Shown here piece by piece: positions 33,236 to 44,697 of a stretch of DNA of 64,000 bases. Below the pieces are notes generated by a model. It saw nothing but the letters and a program-made list of their open reading frames with translations. It searched no databases and was not told where the DNA came from. This stretch comes from Nannochloropsis salina CCMP1776 (Eukaryota > Sar > Eustigmatophyceae > Eustigmatales > Monodopsidaceae): the NCBI GenBank assembly GCA_004565275.1, contig SDOX01000007.1:508115-572114 (forward strand), given 5' to 3'. The stretch's first letter is position 1. Each line of letters begins with the position of its first letter. The translations under genes and the position numbers were made by a program.

Positions 33236-36200
33236 ATGATGCCAAAAGACGGAACCCTGGCCAACAAGAAGGGGCAGGACGGAGAAGCGGCTAAGTCTGC
33301 GCTTGTTGCAGTCCCAAGCAGAGATCATGGGAGAAGCGCCAGCATCACCAGCACCAGCAGCGTCAGCAGCACCAGCAGCAGTGGCAGTGGGGGGACCGCG
33401 GCCGTCGCTATGGTCACAACAGCCCTGACGCGGTAAGTCAGGAGGGATGAGATATGTGCATGACCGGGATATCAAGTCGGACTGGCGTAGAGTGAAAGGC
33501 TTTCAGACCGGAAAGACCGGCCAGAGGGCCGACCACCCGACGTCGTGAGTGATAGCGGTTGGAGACACGCTGTTGACCGCCTCCGCGGCCAGCCATTCAC
33601 GACTTCCAGCATTTTGATCCTCTCTCTTTCCCCTTTTCCCCCTTACCTTTCAGCGGTACCGCCCTGCACGCCGCCCGCTGGGGTCATACCGCCAACCGGG
33701 GCGTGGCCTCGGTGTCCCGCTACTTGAGCAGGACCCTGATCGCCCGAGCTGCCGCCGCCACCGTCACAGAAATGAGCCGGTTCACGGCAGACCGGACCCG
33801 AGAGGTGCTTGACTATGCCACTCTACAGCTTGTCCAGAGCGGGCACAAGCCTCTGCCTCCTGAGAACGGTTGGGGGGACGTGGGCAGGCGGCTGGGCTCG
33901 ATCTCCGCCTACGATCTGCAGCTGATCGACGAAAAAGTCCGGGACGTGGGACTGTCGGACTTTGCAGACATGCTGGGGGTTGCAGACCCTGGAGAGCTGC
34001 TGCGGGTGGCGGAGCTGCGGCTACAGGCGGCCCAAGGTGACGAGGACGCTCAGTACGCCCTTGCGGCGCGCTTTTGTCCTCCTCCTTTCCGCAAACGGGA
34101 CCGTTGCAAGAAATGCCACAAGGCCTTCGGGGTGACCCGCTACCGGCACCATTGCCGGCATTGCGGGGAGAGCTTCTGCCAGGAGCACAGCGCTTTCAGG
34201 CACGCCATTCCCAAGGTCGGATACATGGTCCCGGCCCGGGTATGCGGCGCCTGCAAGGGCCAGCTGGAGGACGAGGACCTTAAAGACCGAATCGTCTGGC
34301 GGATGGTGCGGGTCGAGGCCTTTTTGAAGGACCGTTTGATACCTTACTTTGCCCCGGGGGACCATACGCAGCTGGACAGGGCCTTGCGGACGGTGGGCGG
34401 GTGGGTAAGCCGCGCGGCGCGCCGGGCCCCGCCCCTGCGCAGCACGACGGCCTTGGCTGGCGAAGCCTTGGAGCTCTTCAGCCGGTACGGGTACGCTGGC
34501 GTAGCGGGGGTCTTGCTCCGGCACGAGCACGTGGAGGCGGTGGAGCTGCTGAAGGAGGTGTCGGGGGTGGACGCCGCCTGGCCCGTGACGGGAAGCCAGC
34601 TGAGCGCGGCGATGTACTACCTGCTGGCACGGGGAAGGGGGGAGCGAGGAGCGGCTCCCGATGCCGAGCAGGAGGCGCACCGAGGATGCCCACCTGCCTC
34701 GGACAGCTTGATGCAGGACCTGTTGGACGTGGCGCCCTTGGCCTTGCATTTCGCCTACTGCGACAACCTGGTGGAGATGCAACTCAAGGCACAGCAGCAA
34801 GGGTGGCGGTTGGTGTTCGCCTACGCGCCCCCCGCCGTCCAGGCTGGGCAGCCGGCCTTCGTCTTGCTCTGCCACTTGACCGAAAAGGAGGCTTGCCTGG
34901 TGGTGCGTGGTCCCGACCGGGCGCAGGATGTTCTCGTCGACATCCGGGGCTTGCCCATGCCCTTTCCCCTCGCGGGGGAGGGGGCCGGGAGCGGGGAGAA
35001 GGGCAGCCAGGACAAGGAGAGCGGGTGGGCGAACGTCTCGACGGAGTGGATGGCTTCCTGTGGGGCGGCTGAGGCGGGCCATTGGCTCTTCAGCGAGGTC
35101 TACCCCCATCTCCATCGGCTGGCCAAGGAGGGCTACTCCTTGACGCTGGCGGGGCACTCGGTGGGCGGGGCGGTGGCGGCCTTGCTGGGGGTGCTGATGC
35201 GAGAGGAAGGGATGACGGAGGGGTTGCGGTGCTACACATTTGGTAGCCCTGCCTGCGTGAACCAGAAGCTGGCTCAAGTGTGCGAGGCCTTCGTGACCAC
35301 TGTGGTGCTGCACGACGACGTCATCCCGCGGGTGACACCCACGGGCGTGCGGGGCCTCTTGAAAGACCTGCTCTCGGAGCGGGAGAGGGCAGAGCAGCAT
35401 TGGCAGGACGACGTGGAGGCGATCATCGTCAGGAGCAAAGGCCATTGGGCGCCACGGTGGAGGCGGGTCTTGTCGCGGGGGGGGCGGGAGAAGGGGGTGG
35501 CCCCCGGGAGCCGGTCACTGTCCTTCATTCGGAGCGAGGACCAGGGGGAGAGGGGAGAAGGAGAGGGGGAAGGGTTGACTGGCAGGACGAGGGAAGGCGA
35601 GGGGAAAGAGGGAGGGGATGGGGAGGGCGCGGGGGAGGGGTGGGACAGCTGCGACGACGACCTCGGGAACTACTGGGGCGTGGGCTGCACGCGTGACGTG
35701 GGGTCTGAGGGCTCCGGCGCCGCCTCGAACCGTTACTCGATCCGGCACGAGGACGGCACCACCACCACAGTGAACCTGGCCCTCGCCCGGCGCCGGCTCT
35801 TGGATTCGGGCGGGGACGCGGCGGCTGACCGAGGGAGCTCGGTCTCGAAAAATGTCACGGGCGCCTGCCCCGCGCCTTGCGGGCTTGGCGAGGCGGGCGT
35901 CAACTCCGCGCTCACGTCATTGGAGACTTCTATTCCTCCCGGCCTGGGAGCTGCCTCGTCTCCCGGGGCTGAGAGTGGGGAGGCTGGACGGAGGGAAGGG
36001 GGGGAAGAATTAGGGGGGGGAGGGGCGGGGGAAGGCCGGCTGGAAGGATTCTCGTCGACTCTCGCGCCCCTAGGCTTGGGAGGCGGAGACGACGCGGACG
36101 ATTGGGGGGAGGGTGGGGATGAGAGGGCAGAGAGGGCGGGGGAGGAAGCGCAGGCGTGGATGGGGGACCGGACGGGGTCGCTGCAGGAGGGGGAGAGCGA

Positions 36201-37215
36201 GGGAGAGGAAGAGGAGGAACGGCAGGGCAGGTGGCTCGGATCGGGGGATGCTCCCCCAGCATCTTCGGACGGCATGGGCGCCGAGGAAGAAGGAGGCGCG
36301 GGCCTGGAGCAAAGCTTGGCGCTCTGGAATTTGTCTGGGAGTGAGGGGTCGGAGGCGGCGGCGGCGGCGCCTGGGAGAGAGCCGGACTCCCGCGCAGTGC
36401 TCGAGGTAGAGGGCGTGCCCGTGGACACGAAGCAAGTCTCCGTCAGCACCACTGCGCCCACCGCAGCTGCCGACTCCACCTGCTCCTTCTCCTCCTCCTC
36501 CTCCTCCTTGTCCTCGTCGAGTCCATCGGCGCCGGCCCCTGTGACCGCCAGCACGGGCCAGCTGTCCCGGCAATCTTTAGCTTCAAGTTGGCGGGGCGCC
36601 TTGACCATCCCCGCTGGGAAGGAGGGAGGAAGGGAGGGAGGAAGCAAAAGAGAGGAACACGAGGAAGGAGACGAAGAAGAAGAAGAAGAAGAGGAGGAGG
36701 AGGAGGAGGAAGAAGAGGAAGAGGACTGCGGGATACTGGTGGAGGACGTGAGCCTCCCAGAGCTATACCCGCCGGGTCGTCTGGTTCATATCTACAGCTA
36801 CCGCGGCGTCTATAAGGCCTGCATGCCCCCCCGAAGCTTCCCGGGCCTGCGCCGCATCCCCCTGCAGGGGAATTTGCTGAAGGACCACGCCCCAACGGCC
36901 TACTTCTCCGCTCTCTGCGAAGTGATCGACGTCCGCCGAGCCCCGCAGCCGCCGCCCGCGTGGGAGGGGTTCAAGGAGAAGGAGGCCTGCGCCTGCTGTG
37001 CGGTGGATTTGACCTGGCAGCGGGCCACGGCCAGCGAGGCGCATCGGGACCGGGAGAAGCACAATTGTCGCTGCTGCGGTGGACTGGTTTGTCAGGATTG
37101 CTCCCGGCATCGTCGGGCCTTGCCCTCCATCGGGCTCTCTGCGCCTGCTCGGGTCTGCGACCGGTGTTTTTTCGGAGGAAAGCAGTCGGCAGTGGAGGCG
37201 ACGGAGCGTGGATGA
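33236..37215 (+). CDS. class 3 lipase with two FYVE-type zinc fingers
   Basis: Exon 1 (33236-33432) and exon 2 (33654-37215) join at a CG|C arginine codon (donor GTAAGT, acceptor TTTCAG), giving 1252 residues. Domain order: a serine/threonine-rich start; FYVE finger 1 at about 210-268 (RCKKCHKAF, RYRHHCRHCGESFC, ARVCGACK), with the basic RHHCR patch that binds PI3P; a lipase_3 domain at about 430-650 with nucleophile elbow LAGHSVGGAVAALLG and FGSPACVN; some 450 disordered residues rich in G, E and S, including a poly-glutamate run coded at about 36670-36725; and FYVE-like finger 2 at about 1165-1235 (CACCAVDLTW, KHNCRCCGGLVC, ARVCDRC), which lacks the RHHCR patch. Inference: a diacylglycerol or phospholipid hydrolase recruited to endosomes by PI3P. 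ATGs at 33236 and 33239 are adjacent, so the start is unclear by one residue. Confidence 0.85.
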
Positions 37216-37965
37216 GGCTTTGGGGGGGAAGGAGGAGGAAAAGGGGAAGGAAGGGGGCGTGGCCGAGGGAGAGGATGCGCTCAGTCAAGGGGTTGCATAG
37301 CCGACATAGGGCGCATAAGTGCCCTGCACAGGAATATTATTACATAGTGACGAAGGCGAAAGATGCTGGATACAAGAAATGAAAAATGGAAGCGCAGTGT
37401 AATGTATAAAGTAATGATGGGAAGGCTGAACATAGGAAAGGGTGCCAGGGAAAAAGTGAACACGAAGTGCGCAGAAGAACGTAGGTACAGAAACGCGAGG
37501 CGCGGGATCATACATAATCAGAGAAGGAATGGTAGGCTTGTGCCAGCGAGGTGCGGGGCGTGCATGATACGAGCGTCAAAGGACAAGGGCCGACCGGGCC
37601 GGTAAGCCGCTGGTCACGTTCGTTATTGACAGAGCCAAACATTCACATTATCCGGGCAAATGCTGTCGAAAATGCTTTTGTCTCATGAGAATCAGTCACA
37701 CATTCAATTGTGCCTCGGTATACGATTGTAAAGAATTGAGGAGACAGCTTCACGAAATGCGAGGGACCACAGAAAAGCAATAAATCGTGTGTGAAAAAGA
37801 TCTCGTTATTCCTTCGGGTCGAATTTCTTTAAAAATATATACTGTATACGTCAAGGCTACAAACATTTTCATGCTGTATCATGCATTACAATACTTTAAA
37901 ATGACTCTACTGCGATCTGAAACCCGCAGTCGCTTTACAAACACATGATTTACAGGGACCGAATC
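37216..37965. other. convergent intergenic region, no gene seen
   Basis: 750 bp between the lipase stop and the TRAPPC4 stop. The right half is AT-rich. Probably 3' UTRs. Confidence 0.45.
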
Positions 37966-38397
37966 TCATGCATCGCTCCGTGCTTTCTTTAGCTCTCTAG
38001 AGTTTCTTTCAATCAAACGCTCAACACCTTGCTGAAAAAGATCACAACGAATGGGCATATCCATTTCGTAAAAGGGATTCTTGAGCACATAGTCTGCGTA
38101 CAGTTCGTAAATTCCGTGAAGCACATTATCCAAGTCCGGCGTGCCCGGCTCGGCTGTCAAAACGAATTTTACCCCCGTCCGGCTCTGGAAACACTGGAGC
38201 TTCAAATTGTCGCATTCGAGCTTTTCGATGCCTGATGATGCCAATGGTGCTACCTGCGCAGCGATGGAATGCAAGCCATGAAATGTAGATCCCAAGACAA
38301 GCCACTCGTTCACCGTAAGCCGAGGTGCGCTAGAACTTAAATCTTTGTTGTAGATGAGGCCTCCTGACCTTGAAATGACAAAAAGATGAAGAAACAT
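37966..38397 (-). CDS. TRAPPC4: TRAPP complex subunit 4 (synbindin/Trs23), short form
   Basis: Core subunit of the TRAPP tethering/GEF complexes acting on Rab1 at ER-Golgi and Golgi membranes. The 143-residue intronless frame starts MFLHLFVISRSGGLIYNKD. After APRLTVNEWLVLGSTFHGLH it runs through SGIEKLECDNLKLQCFQS, TGVKFVLTAEPGTPDLD, IYELYADYVLKNPFYEMD and MPIRCDLF, all diagnostic of the longin-fold family. It lacks the roughly 80-residue PDZ-like insert of animal forms and so matches the short plant type. Opposite strand to transketolase. Confidence 0.95.
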   Translation of the reverse strand: MFLHLFVISRSGGLIYNKDLSSSAPRLTVNEWLVLGSTFHGLHSIAAQVAPLASSGIEKLECDNLKLQCFQSRTGVKFVLTAEPGTPDLDNVLHGIYELYADYVLKNPFYEMDMPIRCDLFQQGVERLIERNSRELKKARSDA

Positions 38398-39091
38398 GAC
38401 TCCTGTTTGTGCGCGATAACTATTTAATTCGGCTGCAATGTATTATTTTGCCCGGCGCAAGACGCCAATACCCGGGGGGGGAAGACGGCAAGGTGTGATG
38501 ATGTGATCGAAAAGCTACCCGAAGGCTATGGATGACGATGGTGGACGCCGAATGATGTGATGGAAAAGGTGCCCGAGGATCCTCGATGACGACATGATGA
38601 CGGACAGGAAGCCCGATATGCGACACTCAGGACTCGAGGCGCTGTATGTTCATTGCTAGATCAAGCCATGAGGTGATACTTTTCGCCACCGACCGCCCAG
38701 CGCTTATGCGCACGTGCCAAATACTTTCCGTCTTTCGTCGCTTTATTCCATGTTCTTGGCGAATCAGACGAAGGTCAAGGAGCACCACACGACGTCTTCG
38801 TCTCCCCGTTCTGACGCTTGACCCCCAGCGGGCCACATTTGCTTGCATCACTACGCTCTCAAAGCCAATTCTCAAAAGTAATGCCATTTTCCACCTTTGT
38901 TGGAGTTACTGCTGCTTTGATCACACCCTCTCTGCATGTTCAACCCGACGAATATGCTAGATGCCGGCTCTTCAAGTCCATCCTCATATTCAGATGTTTG
39001 TTCTTCCTCACTTTTCACATGAACAGTTGCACAGGACGACTCTATCAAGTTTTGCGAAGTCTTCGGATACGTTCTTTTATTGTAAGAAAGA
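38398..39091. promoter_or_regulatory. divergent region between TRAPPC4 and transketolase
   Basis: About 690 bp holding both promoters. It contains a degenerate direct repeat, listed separately. No gene was seen. Confidence 0.4.
38497..38600 (+). repeat. degenerate two-copy tandem repeat, period 54 bp
   Basis: A block starting GATGATGTGATCGAAAAG at 38497 recurs at 38551 as AATGATGTGATGGAAAAG. The copies agree at roughly three quarters of positions over about 50 bp, both ending in a GATGACGA stretch. It is probably an old local duplication in the promoter region. Confidence 0.5.
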
Positions 39092-39790
39092 ATGTCATCC
39101 GGCACCGGCAAACGCAACGTGAGCCCCTCGAAAGATGCAAATGGTTCTGCGGCCAAGAAGGGGAAGCAGTCCCTCGTAACCCCCTTGTCGACCAAAGCAG
39201 TGAACACGGTCCGTGTGCTCTGCGCTGATATGGTTCAGAAAGCAAACAGTGGACATCCTGGCGCGCCGATGAGTCTGGCGCCGCTTGCTTATCTCCTCTG
39301 GACCCAAGTGATGAAATACAATCCTAAAGATCCGCAATGGCTAGCCCGAGATCGTTTCGTCCTCTCAAACGGCCATGCCTGCGCGCTACTCTATGCGATG
39401 CTTCACCTCACTGGATACGCGCAGGTCACGATGGACGCATTGAAGGCGTTTCGGCAGGTGGACTCCATTACGGCCGGCCACCCCGAGAACACCCTGATCA
39501 AGGGGGTGGAGGTGTCCACGGGCCCCCTGGGGCAGGGGATCTCGAACGCGGTGGGCTTGGCCATGGCCGAAATGCACCTGGGGGCTGTCTTCAACAAGTC
39601 AGGACACGCGAAGGTCGTAGACAACTACACGTATGTGATCTGTGGAGATGGGTGCCTGCAGGAGGGGGTGTCTTCCGAGGCCTCTTCGCTCGCCGGGCAT
39701 TTGGGTTTAGGGAGGTTGATCGTCTTCTACGACGACAACCAGATCACCATAGACGGGGACACGGCGCTGTCTTTCACGGAGGATGTGGCG

Positions 39791-39823
<33 letters not shown>

Positions 39824-41263
39824 ACGCTGGAGGACGTGCAGGACCTGGATGCTCTCTTGGCAGCGACCGAGGCTGCCAAGGCCGAGACCGATAGACCGAG
39901 CATGATCAAGATCCGAACCCGGATCGGTTTCGGGAGCAAAAAGGAGGGTTCCCATTCCGTGCATGGGTCGCCTCTGGGGGCGGAGGACCTGAAGCAGCTC
40001 AAGAGCCGCTTCGGCTTCGACCCTGAGCAGGCCTTTGTGGTGCCCACCGAGGTCGCCGAGCTCTTCCAGGCCGCGGGCGCAAAAGGAGCGGCGGCCCAGG
40101 CGGCCTGGAACACGGCAATGGAGGCATACAAGGGCGCTTTCCCCGCGGAGGCATCGGAGCTGGTGCGTTGCACCGAGCATCGCTTGCCAGACGGTTGGAG
40201 AGAGAAGCTCCCCCGGTACACGCCGGAGGACAAGGCAATGGCCACGCGGAAGTTCTCGGAGATCGCCTTAAATGTCTTGGCGCCTATGCTGCCGGAGCTG
40301 GTGGGCGGGGCTGCAGATCTGACCCCGTCGACCCTGACGGCCCTGGCGTGCTCCGGGGATTTCCAGAAGAAGACGCCCGACGGCCGCTATGTGCGCTTTG
40401 GGGTCCGCGAGCACGGGATGACCGCCTTGGCCAACGGGATGTTTGCTTACGGCGCTTTGCGGCCTTTTGTCGCCACGTTTTTGAACTTCATCGGCTACGC
40501 CTGGGGCGCGGTCCGCCTCTCTTGCCTCTCGCACTTCGGCATCATCTTCGTCATGACCCACGACTCGATCGGGCTGGGCGAGGACGGGCCCACCCACCAG
40601 CCGGTGGAGACCTTGGAGCAGATCCGCGCCGTGCCCAACCTGCACTTGCTGCGCCCTGCCGACGGTAACGAGGTTTCAGGGGCCTACATCTCTGCGCTGG
40701 AGCACTCATACACGCCCTCGGTCCTGGCCTTGAGCCGACAAAACCTCCCCAACCTGGAAGGGACCTCGGCGGAAAAAACCTTGCTGGGGGCCTATGTCCT
40801 CGCCGAGATGGGCGGGAGCAACGGTGGAGGGGGAGCACCGGAGCTAATTTTGACGGGCTCAGGCTCAGAAGTGGCGATAGCGGTAGAAGCTGCGAAGACC
40901 CTGGCCGAGACTGTGCGTGTCCGGGTCGTATCCTTTCCTTCATGGGAGCTCTTCGACCAACAGAACAAGGAATACCGGCTCTCCGTCTTCCCCGGCGGCG
41001 TACCTGTAGTGAGCATTGAGGCGTCTGCCACGCACGGATGGGCCAAGTACTCCCACGCCGCCCTCGGCCTGACCTGGTTCGGTGCCTCCGGTCCCTACGC
41101 CAAGGTGTACGCCAAGTACGGATTGACGGCTGATAACCTCGTCAGCAAGGCGAAGGAGGTGCTAGCTTTCTATGCGGGGGATAGACAAGTGCCAAGTCTC
41201 ATTGACGTGCCCTTTATTTCGAACCAGCTCGATCACAAGCCTGTGGCCACATCCCACGCTTAG
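39092..41263 (+). CDS. TKT: transketolase
   Basis: Thiamine-diphosphate enzyme that moves two-carbon ketol units in the pentose phosphate and Calvin cycles. 723 residues, one frame. N-terminal TPP domain: NSGHPGAPMSLAPLAYLLW, LSNGHACALLYAML, STGPLGQGISNAVGLAMAE, the TPP/Mg motif GDGCLQEG followed by DDNQITIDG. Pyrimidine domain: FGVREHGMTALANG and HDSIGLGEDGPTHQPVE. C-terminal domain: IEASATHGWAKYSHA and GASGPYAKVYAKYGL. The 35-residue N-terminal extension is K/S/G-rich and hydrophilic, unlike a stramenopile plastid leader, so a cytosolic form is inferred unless an unseen 5' exon exists. Confidence 0.96.
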
Positions 41264-41697
41264 ATCATGCAATGTTTCTAACGGACGCGGGAACGACGAA
41301 TGATTGACTCCTTTGTACCCATGTCGTAGCAGATCAGAGAGAGGTTTCAGCATAAAAAAAGGCGGGAAGGGGAGAGCAAGAAGAGGAAGTAATATCATCC
41401 TGACCGGGCAAGATTCAAGAGCTCACTACTTAGGAGAGTTGTCAGCAAAGAGGAAAGAATGAAGGTCGTTTTGGTACTTCGTGCATGTGAAGATGTTTCG
41501 CCCGCAAACGTTAAGAATTGCGCTGGTCTCACTCTAGTGCTTGCATTTTTTTTAAATTTAAATTCTTGTCAAGGCACAACATGTCTTGGAGGGGAGGTTA
41601 CGAAGAACGATGATGGCGACATCACGTTGTACGCCAAAAACGTATTAGCATTCCCGCCTCCTTGTTCAACACGTAATGCATACCCCATATTCTGACG
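41264..41697. other. intergenic, no gene seen
   Basis: About 430 bp between transketolase and RPAIN on the same strand. A short frame at 41459-41695 has no domain; TTTCCCACAG near 41716 could mark a 5' intron of RPAIN. Confidence 0.35.
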
Positions 41698-42840
41698 ATG
41701 TATGCTTTCCCACAGATACATCCGGACAGAGTGGCTTCTCGGGGTTCGCGGATGGATCAGTCGACAAGAAGAAAACCAAGGCCAGGCCTGAAGACAAGTG
41801 CTGAGGCTTTCTTCACGACAACCGCTTCAACCGCCACGCAGAGGGAGAATCCTGCCGCCTCCTCCAGCACCACCAAATCGTCAGGATGGAAAGACAGGCT
41901 CAAAGAGCGATGTTTAAACCACGTGCATCGGGAGCGGGGCCGGTTGATTCAAGAGCTTCGAGGCCTGACATCCCCACCTCCTCGTTCCCTGTCCTCGCAC
42001 GTTCCGTCAGAACCCTCTCCGTCCTCAACACTTTCTCCATCGCTTGCACTGTTGCGGCCCTCAGAGAGCTCCAGTCCATCGCTATGTCTTAATCCATCGT
42101 TAATGGGAAGCACGGTCATGTCTATATTACAGAGTGAAATGAGGGTTGTCCGTATGTCCTGCGAGGAAAGGCAGGCCCACGGCGCCGATGGAAAGCTAAA
42201 TGATGATGGCATCAATGGTTTCAGGCATGGAGAGAATGAGGATCAATCATTCGAGCCACGTAATCCACCACGTCCCATTTTCGCATCGAGCCAAGGCCAT
42301 GCGACCCCGCCATCGGGATCTTGGTTGAAGGAAGGCGGTGCTCCGATATCACGGTCGGTGGCAATAGAAGAAGACCGTGCGACCACTGAATACGAAGCGG
42401 GGGGATTGGAAGATCTCTCAGAGAAGGAGCAACTCGAGCTTATGCGCTGCATCGAAGAAGCGCTGGAGGCGGAAGTCATGGCGGCAGATGCGGAGGCGTT
42501 GGAAGAGTACTCGCAATTAGAAAGCTCCGATATCGAGGCCTCAGTGCAGGCGCTATACGATTGCCACACCCTCTCACACGACGATATCGCCGTCCTCTGC
42601 CCTTGTTGCAAGTCTAATTTCCTGCTCAATCACAACGAGGACATAGCTTGTGCTTGCGGCTTAAGGTTGGACGTCGGGGGAAAGGCAGGGAAGATGACAT
42701 GGCTGCAGGCGCGACTCGCGGACGTGTACGCGCAGCACAGGGCGATATGCGTGCTGCAAGAGCCGGTCTTTATACAGCGAGAGCCGCCGGGCTTGTGGGT
42801 GGAGTGCGGGTCCTGCGGCCTGCGGGATCACATCCTGTAA
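41698..42840 (+). CDS. RPAIN: RPA-interacting protein (RPAIN family)
   Basis: RPAIN carries replication protein A into the nucleus. This 380-residue frame has the family layout. The N-terminal box SGWKDRLKERCLNHVHRERG is comparable to the WKEAFRQRC box of animals. A disordered S/P-rich stretch follows, then an acidic helix (EKEQLELMRCIEEALEAEV, LEEYSQLE). The C-terminal zinc domain has CPCCKSNFLL, IACACGLRLD, a histidine in YAQHRAIC, and a terminal CGSCGLRDHIL. It is longer than the animal protein because of the middle. The start could be 41698, the in-frame ATG at 41752, or an upstream exon, since TTTCCCACAG follows the first ATG. It converges with the next gene (280 bp apart). Confidence 0.85.
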   Translation: MYAFPQIHPDRVASRGSRMDQSTRRKPRPGLKTSAEAFFTTTASTATQRENPAASSSTTKSSGWKDRLKERCLNHVHRERGRLIQELRGLTSPPPRSLSSHVPSEPSPSSTLSPSLALLRPSESSSPSLCLNPSLMGSTVMSILQSEMRVVRMSCEERQAHGADGKLNDDGINGFRHGENEDQSFEPRNPPRPIFASSQGHATPPSGSWLKEGGAPISRSVAIEEDRATTEYEAGGLEDLSEKEQLELMRCIEEALEAEVMAADAEALEEYSQLESSDIEASVQALYDCHTLSHDDIAVLCPCCKSNFLLNHNEDIACACGLRLDVGGKAGKMTWLQARLADVYAQHRAICVLQEPVFIQREPPGLWVECGSCGLRDHIL

Positions 42841-43120
42841 GGGCTCGGGAACAGTGGCCGGTAGCTTGGGCTCATGAGGTCCGCGTCGCTTTCATTGTCA
42901 AGAGCTTTGCCTCGGACGAGGTTGTGTAAAAAAGTAAAAAAACGCCCTTTTTCACGAAGCAAAAGAAGTACCGCCGAACGTCGAACGAAGGACTTTCTTT
43001 CGCTCGTACGGAAATGCGGTGTCTTGGCACGTGATTCCCCCTCCCTGTTCCCATTTTTTTACATTACGGCTCTGCAAAAGTGATGAGTGAAGAAAAGAAT
43101 CCTTCCCAATCTTCCTCACT

Positions 43121-43936
43121 CTACACGAGGCTCCCTCTCGTGCTGCGGCGAGCAGAGCCCCGCAAGGAGCGGCGGGCACGTTTGTGAGGGTCTGGCGAGG
43201 TGACACTTGGAACTGAATGAGTGGCAGAGGGCTCAACATTGACATCCTTCATCTCGCTTTGGGCCGCATTTCTCTGCAATCTCAAGCCCGCAGGGTAATG
43301 CGCGGGACTGTCTGTTTTCCCTTCGTCCTGGATGGACTGCGGCCCCTTGGACTGAAGTAGAGCCGCACCGGCTTCCGGCGCTCGCAAGCATTCATCTTGA
43401 CGCTGCTGATCGCGAGTGCGACGTCGAGTTTTGCGCAGCCTCACTGCTTTGAGCTCAGGAGAAGTAATCCCTAGCGAGGCCGCAGACCGAGGACGGAATG
43501 TATCGTGCCTGAGAAGTCTAAGGGGGGAATTTTCACTTACCGAAGGACCACAAGGAGAATCAACACCAGGAGCCATACTAGTTTGGAGCTGATCGAACGT
43601 CTCACGCCGACTTTCGCCGCGCTCTGGACCGGACATGGGCCGTGCCTGGGCCTTGTCAAAGGGTGCTTTTGTCACTGCCTCCTCGTCAACATGGTCTTGC
43701 CTGTCACTCTCCTCCTCGTCCACACGAAGTACTCCTCGTAGTTTTGCAAGCAGGCTCATTCCCTCCTGAAAGAGCGGCAGGTCAGTCACGTCTTCTTTTT
43801 CCATTCCTTCGTCCTTGGGGGCGGGAGCGTCCAGTGGGCAGGTACTTGGGAATGAGGACAACAACGATGATTTAGGGTGACTCCCTACAGCGGCGCCACC
43901 ATGGAAGAGGTTCAATTTGTCAAAGATGCCAAACAT
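43121..43936 (-). CDS. hypothetical protein with basic C-terminus
   Basis: A 271-residue intronless frame beginning MFGIFDKLNLFHGGAAVG. Acidic near residues 40-95 (EEESDRQDHVDEEAV), then R/K-rich (LRKTRRRTRDQQRQ), ending in RARRSLRGSARRSTRGSLV. The whole is probably disordered. The basic runs look like nuclear-localisation or nucleic-acid-contact segments, but I recognise no family. Coding is supported by length and an ATG start rather than by homology. Confidence 0.5.
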   Translation of the reverse strand: MFGIFDKLNLFHGGAAVGSHPKSSLLSSFPSTCPLDAPAPKDEGMEKEDVTDLPLFQEGMSLLAKLRGVLRVDEEESDRQDHVDEEAVTKAPFDKAQARPMSGPERGESRRETFDQLQTSMAPGVDSPCGPSVSENSPLRLLRHDTFRPRSAASLGITSPELKAVRLRKTRRRTRDQQRQDECLRAPEAGAALLQSKGPQSIQDEGKTDSPAHYPAGLRLQRNAAQSEMKDVNVEPSATHSVPSVTSPDPHKRARRSLRGSARRSTRGSLV

Positions 43937-44697
43937 AGTGGTATTGCTTTACAACTGTATCCGTGTGAGAAAATGTTACGTTAGCTCCCATCATGTAGTG
44001 TGCTCATTGAAATTTCCGGTTTGAAGATCCGTTAAACGTTAATAAAATTGTAGTGACCTCAACTCGAAGGGCTTCTCACCGAAGCCCTCTGCCTTGATCA
44101 CTGCTTTCCAAAGTAGCATTTTTACCACAATGAATAAAAACATGAGTGGAAAGACTTTGCGTATTGCCACGACTCATGCGTCGGTACCACATTACGCAAT
44201 AGCCTGATTGTCCTCGTTTCAAAAAATCTCCTCTTGGAGTCCCCTGATAGGCTTCCAGGGCGGACGGATCGATCTTCTTTGAAATCTGCAAGAGCATGTG
44301 CTAGCGACAAAGAAATGGTACCATCAATTTATGAGGACGTTATTTGCTAATTCTTTTTTAACGTCTCCCGCTGTATCTCCTTTATCTTGGCACTGGGAAC
44401 TTGCCGTTAGTATGTCTTTCTTGGTTCTATTTCTCCCGACACTCTTTTAAAATTGCAAAACCTGTTTCTTTCCTGGATCACTGATGGGCCACCACAAGCG
44501 ACTCTTAAGAAAAAAGACAATGGGAAAATTACTATGCCGTCTAGTACTCAGCCGCGCATGTATACTTTCGTCGACCCTTTCTTTCTTGCGTCCTCTTCTC
44601 GCACTTGCTTTTCCTCAGCAACTTCCCATCTTGGCATGGAGCCACGTTGCCCTCTGTCCACAAGCAATTCCATGCAGTTGCCTTAATGCAAGCACCT
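43937..44697. other. intergenic, no gene seen
   Basis: About 760 bp, AT-rich, between the hypothetical gene's start and the inferred MED6 stop, both on -. Only short frames. Confidence 0.4.

Noticed and set aside
34021-35445. 474-codon - strand frame opposite the FYVE lipase
   Set aside because: It is the antisense shadow of a GC-rich coding exon whose + strand encodes clear FYVE and lipase motifs; the - product is histidine/proline/arginine-rich with no domain.
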